Below are positions 1 to 7,550 of a DNA stretch of 11,500 bases, one piece after another. A program made the position numbers and the translations under genes. Numbering within the stretch: position 1 is the first letter of the stretch; each line of letters starts with the position of its first letter. The notes under the pieces were generated by a model. That model was not told where the DNA came from. It searched no databases and saw only the letters and a list, made by a program, of their open reading frames with translations. Source of the DNA: JBKHXU01 sp046565865 (GTDB lineage: Bacteria > Pseudomonadota > Gammaproteobacteria > Acidiferrobacterales > Sulfurifustaceae); assembly GCA_046565865.1 (NCBI GenBank), contig JBKHXU010000105.1, forward strand, positions 1 through 11,500, written 5' to 3'.

Positions 1-35
1 TTTAAGTAAGTAAGCCAACCCCCCGGGCATTTTTG

Positions 36-64
36 AAGGCCGGCTCGTCCGGCCTTTTTATTTT
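36..64 (+). terminator. Rho-independent terminator of an upstream gene
   Basis: An 8-bp perfect stem (AAGGCCGG, 36-43, with CCGGCCTT, 49-56) closes a 5-base loop and runs into a T-rich tract (TTTTTATTTT, 55-64). This is a standard plus-strand intrinsic terminator. It probably ends the transcript of a gene left of the window. Stop codons appear in the first 13 bases, but no upstream gene can be identified. Confidence 0.85.
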
Positions 65-124
65 GCGAGGTGTCGTGTCGTATTGTTCGAACGGGACGAG
101 AAGCGTACGCGGCTCGGTTACTAG

Positions 125-331
125 TTATTTACCGTAGTGATACCGGCACGCCGCGATAAGAATTTTCCCTTGTGCCACTTTGTACACCAGCCGGTGTTCC
201 TCCGTAATGCGGCGCGACCAATAACCGGCCCACTCGTGTTTCAGCGGTTCGGGTTTACCGATGCCGCGAAACGGAACTTTTCCGATTCCCTCGATGAGGG
301 GATTAACGCGCTTGTGAATGCAAGGATCTTC
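125..331 (-). pseudogene. yoeB: 5'-truncated YoeB-family mRNA interferase toxin
   Basis: The 68 codons before the TAA at 125-127 match the C-terminal part of YoeB (Txe/YoeB family), the toxin that cuts mRNA in the ribosome A site and is neutralised by a YefM antitoxin. Visible family motifs are GIGKPEPLKH, WSRRITEEHRLVY and the end ACRYHYGK. Residues equivalent to E. coli YoeB Glu46, Arg65, His83 and Tyr84 are all present. The first 18-19 residues of the family (about 84 aa in E. coli) are missing. Upstream, the frame reads into unrelated sequence that is antisense to a transposase fragment, without a nearby in-frame ATG or GTG. No YefM-like antitoxin gene is visible. I read this as a decayed remnant. 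A short product from an alternative start cannot be excluded. Confidence 0.8.
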
Positions 332-397
332 ACTTGATGATTCGCCGAAAAGGGGTGCTACCCTTTTCCCGCAGACAGAACCCCTGATAGCCTTCCG

Positions 398-668
398 GTG
401 CCTCGCCTCGCCCGCACCGTGTGCGTGCACGTCCCTCAACCCAACGCGGTAACCGCCGCGAGAATGTATTCCGCACCGACGACGACCACAAAACTTATAT
501 CCGTTGGTTGAAGGATACGCCGACGAGTACCGGGTCGATTGCCTGATGACAAACCACGTTCGTTTGGTGGTCGTCCCGACCACCGACAAGGGCCTGAACC
601 AGATGCTCAAACCCGCGCACATGCGCTATGCGCAGCGGCTCAACCGATCGCGCGGCTGGAAGGGTTAG
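398..668 (+). pseudogene. RayT-type REP-associated tyrosine transposase, frameshifted fragment
   Basis: Three reading frames joined in order give the N-terminal half of a Y1/IS200-like RayT transposase. A GTG at 398 starts PRLARTVCVHVP. After a shift near 437-442 the next frame reads QRGNRRENVFRTDDDHKTYI. After a second shift near 514-516 it reads YADEYRVDCLMTNHVRLVVV, then TTDKGLNQMLKP and SRGWKG, ending at TAG 666-668. The segment before that second junction reads RWLK. The QRGN-R-ENVF and MTNHV motifs are typical of the family. The second His of the usual HVH metal pair reads Arg here (NHVR), so the active site is also damaged. The conserved region that normally follows WKG is absent. Intact family members are usually about 200-300 aa, so this is a dead 5' fragment. 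Confidence 0.85.
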
Positions 669-874
669 GGTAGCGTCTCCTTCTCCTTTTCGTTCTTCCC
701 TGTTGCGGCGCTTATCCTGATGCGTCGCTTGTTCCCCATAGGTGGGGGTCGCAGCTGTCTAGGCGCGCGAATCGTCAGTGGTGCGGTATCGGACGCAAAG
801 CACGATCCGTGCACATTCCACATGCCGTTCGCTGTTTCCAAATCTACCGCTCATCGGCACCGGCCTGCAGCGGA

Positions 875-902
875 TAGACAACATTTAGAAGCTGGCTAAA
901 TT
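875..902 (+). promoter_or_regulatory. Candidate sigma70-like promoter for the PhnD-like gene
   Basis: TAGACA (875-880, five of six to the -35 consensus) is followed after 16 bases by TAAATT (897-902, four of six to the -10). Transcription would start near 909 and give a leader of about 75 bases that contains the inverted repeat at 912-947. The match is moderate and the call rests only on position and sequence. Confidence 0.35.
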
Positions 903-911
903 GAAGCATTG

Positions 912-947
912 CTGTCCCCGTTTCGTATGGGTCGTCAGCAGGGACAG
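912..947. repeat. Short inverted repeat, REP-like, in the leader region
   Basis: CTGTCCC (912-918) is the exact reverse complement of GGGACAG (941-947), with 22 bases between them. The right arm continues GGACTAAAAATTT. Similar CTGTCCCC / GGGACAGG pairs are commonly seen beside RayT genes, so this may be the leftover end of the transposase-associated repeat. It may also form a stem-loop in the mRNA leader of the following gene. Confidence 0.45.
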
Positions 948-968
948 GGACTAAAAATTTCAGCACAC

Positions 969-973
969 GGAGG
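969..973 (+). promoter_or_regulatory. Ribosome binding site fixing the start at 983
   Basis: GGAGG at 969-973 lies 9 bases before the ATG at 983, which is also the start that gives a complete signal peptide. Confidence 0.75.
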
Positions 974-982
974 TAATCCACG

Positions 983-1915
983 ATGTCTGCGCTTCACTTT
1001 CATGCCCGGCTCGCCGGCGCGCTTTGCGGACTGCTCGTCGCACAAGCGGCGTTGGCCGAAGCTAACACCCCATCCACGGGACAACGCACCAAGGTCGCGT
1101 ACGCGCCGCAGGAACGCGTCATCGGCGAGACGCCGACGACCGAGGCTGGCAAGGCGTTGGTCCCGAAGAGCACCGACCTCATCTTCAGCGCACCGCCGCG
1201 CGGCGCGTATGCGGAAGAGGTGGCGATCTACCAGCCCATTGTCGAGTATCTTTCGCGCGTGACCGGCCAGAAGTTTCGTTATCAGTATTCGGACAACTGG
1301 CTGACTTACAGCAAGGACATGACCAGCGGTGCATACGACCTCGTATTCGACGGACCGGCGTTCAACGGCTGGCGCATGACGCGGATGCAGCACACCCCGC
1401 TCATCAAACTGCCGGAGGAGTTCGTGTTCGTGGTCGTGACGCGCAAGGACAACACGCAGGTGACCGAGCTCAAGCAGCTCGCCGGCCGCAAGATCTGCGC
1501 GCATGCGCCGCCAAACCTGGGCACGCTGACCATGCTGTCGCAGTTTGACAACCCGGCGCGCCAGCCGTCGATACTTGAAACCAAGGGTTGGGACGCGGCC
1601 TACCGCGCCGTGGCCGAGGGTAAGTGCGCCGGCACCGTGCTGCCGCAACAGAGCTTGGTGAAGAACGACAAGGACAAGAACCAGATGCGCGTGATCTACA
1701 AGCATCGCCCGATGCCGAACCAGGCGTTCTCCGCCGGCCCGCGCATCTCGCCGGCGATGCAGCAGAAGATCAAAGCCGCGCTGATGTCCGAAGAGGGCCG
1801 TGCCGTGACCGCGAAACTGCGTGCGCTGTATGCCGGCAAGGACTTCGTGGCGGCCACACCGGAGGAGTACGCGGGCCTGGGCCAGCTGCTTAAGGACTCA
1901 CTGTACTATTACTAA
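983..1915 (+). CDS. PhnD-like phosphate/phosphonate ABC transporter substrate-binding protein
   Basis: This is a 310-aa periplasmic solute-binding protein. Residues 1-25 form a Sec signal peptide with a hydrophobic core and an AxA-type cleavage site (AALA before Glu26). From about 63 to 305 the sequence fits the PhnD/type-2 periplasmic binding fold. DLIFSAPPRG begins the first lobe, YQPIVEYLSRVTGQKF is the usual early helix, and YDLVFDGPAFNGW resembles the ligand-site loop. The second lobe holds LKQLAGRKICA, then AVAEGKCAGTVLPQ. Family members bind phosphate, phosphite, phosphonates or other oxyanions, and the ligand here cannot be told. No permease or ATPase gene adjoins it. It has a strong ribosome binding site and its own terminator, so it is likely transcribed alone. 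It could serve a distant transporter or act as a sensory partner. Confidence 0.85.
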   Translation: MSALHFHARLAGALCGLLVAQAALAEANTPSTGQRTKVAYAPQERVIGETPTTEAGKALVPKSTDLIFSAPPRGAYAEEVAIYQPIVEYLSRVTGQKFRYQYSDNWLTYSKDMTSGAYDLVFDGPAFNGWRMTRMQHTPLIKLPEEFVFVVVTRKDNTQVTELKQLAGRKICAHAPPNLGTLTMLSQFDNPARQPSILETKGWDAAYRAVAEGKCAGTVLPQQSLVKNDKDKNQMRVIYKHRPMPNQAFSAGPRISPAMQQKIKAALMSEEGRAVTAKLRALYAGKDFVAATPEEYAGLGQLLKDSLYYY

Positions 1916-1951
1916 CGCGTTCCATAAGTAGACATCATCACCTCCCCTGCT

Positions 1952-1982
1952 CCGCCGGGCCCGTGCCCGGCGGTTTTTTTTT
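1952..1982 (+). terminator. Rho-independent terminator after the PhnD-like gene
   Basis: A 9-bp perfect GC stem (CCGCCGGGC, 1952-1960, with GCCCGGCGG, 1965-1973) has a 4-base loop and is followed by nine T residues (1974-1982). It terminates plus-strand transcription. Read on the minus strand the hairpin has no T tract behind it, so it is not an intrinsic terminator for the converging ubi operon, whose last gene stops at 1999. Confidence 0.93.
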
Positions 1983-1998
1983 GAAATGCACCTCGCGA

Positions 1999-3210
1999 TC
2001 ACGCGCGCCGTACCAGGCGCGGCAAATCGCCGGAAAGACCGCACGCGCGGCGCATAAAAAGGTTCTTCGCGAACGGCGTGCGATTCGTCAACCGTAGGCC
2101 GATGTTGCGCGCCTCGCGCACCAACGGCCAATCGTTTCCAAACAAATATTTGAACCCGCCGGTGACGGCGAGCATGGTCCAGTTATCGCCCTTGCGCCAG
2201 CGTTCGTAGCGGCGCAGGACATGCTTGGCGCCGATGTCTTTGCCGGCGGCGTGCGCATCGAGCACGACCTCGGCCAGCGCGGCGGCGTCGAGCAGGCCGA
2301 GGTTCACCCCTTGGCCCGCGAGCGGGTGCACCGTGTGCGCGGCATCGCCGATCAAAGCCACGGCCGGCGCGACATAATCGACGGCATGCGTCAATGCGAG
2401 CGGGAACGCGGCGCGTGCGCTCGCGAGCGTGAGCGCACCGAGGCGATCGCCGAACGCCTGCGCGAGCTCGGCGGTGAAGCCATCGTCCGCGAGCGCCATC
2501 AGTGCTTCGGCGCGCGCGGTATCGGCGGACCAAACGATCGAGGTTTGCTGCGCATCGGCCAGCGGCAGGAATGCGAGTGGCCCGGCCGGCAGAAAGCGCT
2601 GGAACGCCGTATCCACGTGCGCGCGCTCGGTACGCACCGTGGCGACAATCGCGCGCTGCGCCAGATCGAACCGGCGCACGGCGAGTCCGGCATATTGACG
2701 CACCGCGGAAGCGGCGCCGTCGGCGCCGACCAAGAGACGCGCGCTCAAGCGGCGGCCGTCGCGCAACATAAGTTGCACGCCGTCTTTAATCTCGACCGCG
2801 GCAATCTCCGCCGGTGCCACACTGTGTACGTTGGTGTACTGCTGCACGCGCGCATGCAGCGCCGCGGTCATAACGCCGTTTTCGATGATATAGGCGAGCG
2901 CGAGCTCGCCGATGTCGGCGGCATCGAAGCGAATGTCGCCTTGATCCCACACCTCCATCGCCGCCACGCGCCCCATCGGCTGCGCCGCGATCGCGGGCCA
3001 GACGCCGAGCGCCTCGAACAGCGTGCGCGAGGCGGGTGTGATGGCGCTGACGCGCAGCCGGTCGGCGTCGCTCCTGCGCGAGGGATGCGATGTCTGCGGC
3101 GCCTCGCGATCGAGCACCGCTACCTTAAGACCGGTGCCGCCCAAGGCGCAGGCGAGCGTGCCGCCAACCAAGCCGTTGCCAACGATGGCGATGTCGTACT
3201 GGCTGATCAT
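1999..3210 (-). CDS. ubiI: UbiI/VisC-type FAD-dependent ubiquinone hydroxylase
   Basis: A 403-aa flavoprotein monooxygenase of the UbiH/UbiF/UbiI group, which hydroxylates the ring of ubiquinone precursors using O2 and NAD(P)H. The FAD dinucleotide motif GNGLVGG is at residues 11-17, with Asp34 closing the second strand. The ADGAAS motif is at 163-168 and the family signature GDAAHTVHPLAGQG at 288-301. The segment RLRVSAITPAS (51-61) and the C-terminal GKDIG-RRYERWRK region resemble E. coli UbiI (C5 hydroxylation) more than UbiH, although FDAADIGE also recalls UbiF. Regioselectivity cannot be read from sequence, because related enzymes have changed position specificity in other proteobacteria. 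It is the last gene of the minus-strand cluster, starting 9 bases after the ubiH stop. No strong ribosome binding site is visible, so translational coupling to ubiH is likely. Confidence 0.88.
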   Translation of the reverse strand: MISQYDIAIVGNGLVGGTLACALGGTGLKVAVLDREAPQTSHPSRRSDADRLRVSAITPASRTLFEALGVWPAIAAQPMGRVAAMEVWDQGDIRFDAADIGELALAYIIENGVMTAALHARVQQYTNVHSVAPAEIAAVEIKDGVQLMLRDGRRLSARLLVGADGAASAVRQYAGLAVRRFDLAQRAIVATVRTERAHVDTAFQRFLPAGPLAFLPLADAQQTSIVWSADTARAEALMALADDGFTAELAQAFGDRLGALTLASARAAFPLALTHAVDYVAPAVALIGDAAHTVHPLAGQGVNLGLLDAAALAEVVLDAHAAGKDIGAKHVLRRYERWRKGDNWTMLAVTGGFKYLFGNDWPLVREARNIGLRLTNRTPFAKNLFMRRACGLSGDLPRLVRRA

Positions 3211-3219
3211 GGTTCGCCG

Positions 3220-4437
3220 CTACAACGGCTGGCCGCGCGCCAGGCGCGGCAGTTGTCCGGCGAGCCCACTCGTCATGCGAATGAAGCGTCGCTTGAGCGG
3301 CGGCAGCAGATCCACGGCGATGAGCCCGAGGTTGCGCGCGAGCGTGACCGGCAGGTAGTCGTTGGAAAAGATGCGGATGAGCGAATGCGTAAAGCCGGCG
3401 ATGGTGCGATTGTCGCGCGCGCGCCAGTCGGCATAGCGCTGCAACACATCGAGCGTGCCGATGTCCTGACCGGCACGCGTGGCATCAACGATGACTTGCG
3501 CTAAGGTGGCGACATCGCGCAAGCCTAAGTTGAACCCCTGACCCGCCACCGGATGCACCGTGTGCGCGGCGTTACCGATCAACGCCACGCGCTCGCGCAC
3601 GTGCTCGGCGACGTGCGTCAACGCCAACGGGTGCAGCTGGCGGCGACCGACGCGCGTAAAGGTGCCCAGCCGATCGCCAAACTGCTCCTGCAACGTCGCG
3701 AGAAACGCACGATCGTCGAGCGCCAGCAGCGCCTCGGCGCGCGGCCGCGGCAGACTCCAAACCACGACATAGCGCTCGTTCGCCGGCAACAACGCCAATG
3801 GGCCATCCGGCGTGAAGCGCTCGAACGCCGTGCCCGCCCCCGGCTGCGACGGCGTCACCGCCGTGACGATCGCCACCTGGCCGTAGTCCACACGTTGTGC
3901 CGCGAGTCCCAGCATCGTGCGGATCGGCGACTCGGCGCCGTCGGCGGCGATGACGAGCCGCGCGCGCAATGCCTGGCCGCCCGTGGCGGTCGACAACGTC
4001 ACGCGCGCGCCATCGGCAGCGATGTCGATGCGCTCCGCGGTCGCCGGCGCATACACCGTGATCGTCTGCACGCCGTTGATGGCGCCATACGAGGCCGCCG
4101 CCACGGCGCGATTGGCGACGACATACCCCAGCGCGGGCAGCCCGGCGTCGGCGGCGTTGAGGCGCGTGCAGCCAAAGCGACCGCGGTCGGAGATGTGAAT
4201 CTGCTGGATCGCCGCCGCTTGCGGCGCGAGCGCCGACCACACGCCCAAGGACTCGAAGATGCGGCGCGAACCGTCGGCGAGCGCGACGGTGCGGTCGTCA
4301 TACGTGGGCGGGCTGGCGGCAGGAGGCGGGGCGGCGTCAACTAACGCGATACGCAACTCCGTATCGCGCAACGCACAGGCCATGGCGGCACCGACCATAC
4401 CGCCGCCGACGATGACCACATCGAACTCGGCTTGCAT
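3220..4437 (-). CDS. ubiH: UbiH, 2-octaprenyl-6-methoxyphenol hydroxylase family
   Basis: A 405-aa FAD-dependent hydroxylase homologous to UbiH, which adds the C1 hydroxyl in ubiquinone synthesis. The FAD motif GGGMVG is at residues 11-16. YDDRTVALADGSRRIFESLGVW (46-67) and HISDRG (81-86) are close to E. coli UbiH. AADGAES is at 164-170 and GNAAHTVHPVAGQG at 288-301. The GNAA spelling, rather than GDAA, is typical of UbiH. I chose the ATG at 4437 because it places the FAD motif near the N-terminus as in the family. A longer frame upstream to 4500 would encode part of the palindromic repeat and has no ribosome binding site. It lies between pepP and ubiI, the same order as in E. coli, and is about 111 bases from pepP. 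Confidence 0.92.
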   Translation of the reverse strand: MQAEFDVVIVGGGMVGAAMACALRDTELRIALVDAAPPPAASPPTYDDRTVALADGSRRIFESLGVWSALAPQAAAIQQIHISDRGRFGCTRLNAADAGLPALGYVVANRAVAAASYGAINGVQTITVYAPATAERIDIAADGARVTLSTATGGQALRARLVIAADGAESPIRTMLGLAAQRVDYGQVAIVTAVTPSQPGAGTAFERFTPDGPLALLPANERYVVVWSLPRPRAEALLALDDRAFLATLQEQFGDRLGTFTRVGRRQLHPLALTHVAEHVRERVALIGNAAHTVHPVAGQGFNLGLRDVATLAQVIVDATRAGQDIGTLDVLQRYADWRARDNRTIAGFTHSLIRIFSNDYLPVTLARNLGLIAVDLLPPLKRRFIRMTSGLAGQLPRLARGQPL

Positions 4438-4463
4438 GCGGGGTCTCGCGGCGGCCCAGTCAG

Positions 4464-4542
4464 CTGTCATGTCGAGCGAAGCGAGAAATCCCCCAACCAC
4501 AGACTGGCGTCATGAGATTACTCGCTTCGCTCGAAATGACAG
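4464..4542. repeat. Long imperfect palindrome between pepP and ubiH
   Basis: The left arm (4464-4490) and the reverse complement of the right arm (4516-4542) agree at 25 of 27 positions, with 25 bases between them. Each arm contains the mirror-symmetric core GAGCGAAGCGAG. The element fills most of the gap between the pepP stop (4549-4551) and the ubiH ATG (4437). It is not followed by a T tract on either strand, so it is not an ordinary terminator. Its form is that of a dispersed intergenic repeat (REP/MITE-like) or an mRNA-stabilising hairpin. Only one copy is present in this window. Confidence 0.85.
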
Positions 4543-4548
4543 TGGAAT

Positions 4549-5889
<1,341 letters not shown>

Positions 5890-5956
5890 CGTTCCATTAT
5901 GCCCCAAAAGCCGCGGGCGGGTGAGCTACGGATGCTCGGGACGGCGGCGGCGACGC

Positions 5957-5962
5957 TATAAT
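5957..5962 (+). promoter_or_regulatory. Candidate -10 box for the PA2779 gene
   Basis: A perfect TATAAT lies in the divergent gap between pepP and the PA2779-like gene, about 60-100 bases before its possible starts. No good -35 hexamer is found 16-18 bases upstream, where the sequence is GC-rich. The box alone supports only a tentative promoter. Confidence 0.4.
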
Positions 5963-6064
5963 CACCGGGTTCGCGTTCACGGCCTGCGCGTGTCCGATAC
6001 GGGCCGCCCGACTTGGGGATAAAGCATGATAACGAAACACCCTTACAACCTGGAGCATCGCGTC

Positions 6065-6472
6065 ATGGATGAATTTCGTCGCATCGGCAAACCGGTGATG
6101 CAACTCGTCACGTTCGCGCTGTTGGTCTTGAGCATGCATATGCCGGCCGCGCAGGCGGCGTTGATCGGCACCGACACCGTGGTGCGCGCCGAGCAGGCGC
6201 AGCAGGATCGGGCGCGGCTGGAGAACCTACTCGATCGCGAAGACGTGAAGCAGCGGTTGTTGGCGCAGGGCGTAGCCGCCGCCGACGTCAAGGCGCGTGT
6301 CGATGCGCTGAGCGACAGCGAAGTGCAAACGCTGGCGCAGCGCATCGATCAATTGCCCGCGGGCGGAGATGGCTTGGGGCTGATCGTATTTGTCTTCGTA
6401 TTGCTGCTCATCACCGACATCCTCGGTTTCACCGACGTGTTTCCGTTCGTGAAGAAACCGGTGCGGCGGTAA
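6065..6472 (+). CDS. PA2779 family small secreted protein with C-terminal membrane segment
   Basis: From the ATG at 6065 this is 135 aa. GGAG at 6052-6055 lies 9 bases upstream, so I prefer this start. An ATG at 6026, preceded by GGGGAT, would add 13 residues (148 aa) and is possible. Residues 1-31 are a signal peptide (basic start, hydrophobic core, AAQA cleavage site). The mature part has a charged helical region (about 38-95), then LPAGG (97-101), a hydrophobic segment (about 106-122, ending LLLITDILGF) and the tail DVFPFVKKPVRR. This matches the uncharacterised PA2779 family, usually adjacent to a PA2778-type peptidase as here. The expected topology is a periplasmic domain anchored by the C-terminus. 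The function is unknown. Confidence 0.82.
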   Translation: MDEFRRIGKPVMQLVTFALLVLSMHMPAAQAALIGTDTVVRAEQAQQDRARLENLLDREDVKQRLLAQGVAAADVKARVDALSDSEVQTLAQRIDQLPAGGDGLGLIVFVFVLLLITDILGFTDVFPFVKKPVRR

Positions 6473-6596
6473 GACGTAGGCACGTTATGCCTGCTATCCC
6501 CGGCCGGACGTTGGCCGGCACGAACGCACGTTGCGCCGCTCTCGCGCATCCATGCGCCCGCGGCATTCGTACGTTCCCTGTACAGCAAGTGTGTTC

Positions 6597-7544
6597 GTGA
6601 ATACGCCGGCTCACCCCGCCCGGCAACCGGGCGGGGTTTTTATTGCCCTACTGTTGCTCGGTGGCTGTGCCACGCTCGACGCCGATCGCCTCGCGGAGCG
6701 TACGCGCGATCTCCCGCGCGCCGTCGAACAGCGCGAGGTACCGTTCTATCCGCAGACGGCGTTCCAATGCGGGCCGGCCGCGCTCGCAACGACGCTAAGC
6801 TGGTCCGGTGTCAGCATCGCGCCGGAGACGCTGACCTCGCAGGTGTATCTGCCGGCGCGCGAAGGCAGCTTGCAGGCCGAGCTGTTGGGCGCGACGCGCC
6901 GCAACGGCCGCGTGCCCTACGTGCTGGAACCGCGACTCGATGCGCTGCTGCGCGAGCTGGCCGCGGGGCGGCCGGTGATCGTGCTGCAGAATCTCGCGTT
7001 CGCCTGGTATCCCAAGTGGCATTACGCGGTCGCGGTCGGTTACGACCTCGACCGCGATGAGATCGTGTTGCGTTCCGGCGTCACGCAACGGCATACGCTC
7101 GCGCTCACCACGTTCGAGCGCACGTGGCGCCGTGGCGATCGCTGGGCGTTGGTGACGCTGGTTCCCGGCGAGCTCCCGGCAACGGTCAAAGAGCTTCCCT
7201 ATTTAGAGAGCGTGGTCGCGTTCGAGCGCCTCGGTGACCATGCGGCCAGTCAACGTGCGTATCGCGCCGCGACCGAGCGCTGGCCGGCCAGCGTCGGCGC
7301 CTGGCTCGGTTTGGGGAACAGTCTTTATGCCACGGGGAACGTTGCGCAAGCGGCGACGGCGTTTCGCGAACTGACGGCGCGCCGACCCGAAGCGGCGGTC
7401 GGGTACAACAACCTGGCACTCGCGCTCGCGGACCTGGGACAGCTTGACGAAGCCGAGGCGATGGCACAGCGCGCGGTCGAACTCGGCGGACCGTGGCGCG
7501 CGGAGTCCGAACGCACGCTCGCAGAGATTCGCCGGCGGCGCTAA
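6597..7544 (+). CDS. PA2778 family C39-like cysteine peptidase lipoprotein with TPR repeats
   Basis: Counted from the GTG at 6597, the protein has 315 aa. Residues 1-23 look like a lipoprotein signal peptide (VFIALLLLGG then Cys24), so it is probably lipid-anchored facing the periplasm. Residues about 45-185 form a papain-like C39-type domain. FQCGPAAL supplies the nucleophile Cys58 with preceding Gln57, WHYAVAVGYD supplies His142, and a following Asp/Asn is likely. Residues about 195-310 are TPR-like helical repeats (AWLGLGNSLYATGNVAQAATAF; NNLALALADLGQLDEAEAMA). It follows the PA2779 gene by about 125 bases, the usual pairing. The start is uncertain: GTG at 6591, ATG at 6552 and TTG at 6531 are in frame, and none has a clear ribosome binding site. 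An intrinsic-terminator structure sits inside the signal-peptide codons. Substrate unknown. Confidence 0.82.
   Translation: MNTPAHPARQPGGVFIALLLLGGCATLDADRLAERTRDLPRAVEQREVPFYPQTAFQCGPAALATTLSWSGVSIAPETLTSQVYLPAREGSLQAELLGATRRNGRVPYVLEPRLDALLRELAAGRPVIVLQNLAFAWYPKWHYAVAVGYDLDRDEIVLRSGVTQRHTLALTTFERTWRRGDRWALVTLVPGELPATVKELPYLESVVAFERLGDHAASQRAYRAATERWPASVGAWLGLGNSLYATGNVAQAATAFRELTARRPEAAVGYNNLALALADLGQLDEAEAMAQRAVELGGPWRAESERTLAEIRRRR
6613..6644 (+). terminator. Rho-independent terminator overlapping the signal-peptide codons of the peptidase
   Basis: An 11-bp perfect stem (6613-6623 with 6627-6637), almost all G-C, has the loop CAA and is followed by TTTTTATT (6637-6644). By structure this is a strong plus-strand intrinsic terminator. 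It lies about 140 bases after the PA2779 stop but inside the open frame of the PA2778-like gene, just before the codons for the lipobox. It would end most PA2779 transcripts unless readthrough or translation prevents hairpin formation. Confidence 0.8.
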
Positions 7545-7550
7545 GAGATT

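Larger units (their letters stand above)
669..982. other. Gene-free stretch between transposase remnant and binding-protein gene
   Basis: I find no convincing coding region here. The frames that remain open on either strand run into the neighbouring gene out of frame and show no recognisable motif. The right-hand part holds a candidate promoter (875-902), an inverted repeat (912-947) and the ribosome binding site of the next gene. 669-870 shows nothing I can name. It is probably degraded mobile-element sequence, judging from the remnants to its left. Confidence 0.5.

Noticed and set aside
1952..1982. Bidirectional terminator serving also the ubi operon
   Set aside because: On the minus strand the T tract lies before the hairpin as an A tract, and the sequence after the hairpin is purine-rich, so it is not an intrinsic terminator in that direction.
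2221..3504. A 427-codon plus-strand open frame antisense to ubiI and the end of ubiH
   Set aside because: Its translation is rich in Arg, Gly, Gln and His with no domain motif. The opposite strand carries two clear FAD hydroxylases. This is a typical mirror frame in GC-rich DNA.
4438..4500. N-terminal extension of ubiH to a start at 4500
   Set aside because: The extra residues are encoded by one arm of the palindromic repeat, no ribosome binding site precedes them, and UbiH proteins begin just before the FAD motif.
5897..5902. CATAAT on the minus strand as a -10 box giving a leaderless pepP mRNA
   Set aside because: The start would fall almost exactly at the pepP ATG, but no -35-like hexamer lies 16-18 bases upstream. 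One AT-rich hexamer is too little evidence.
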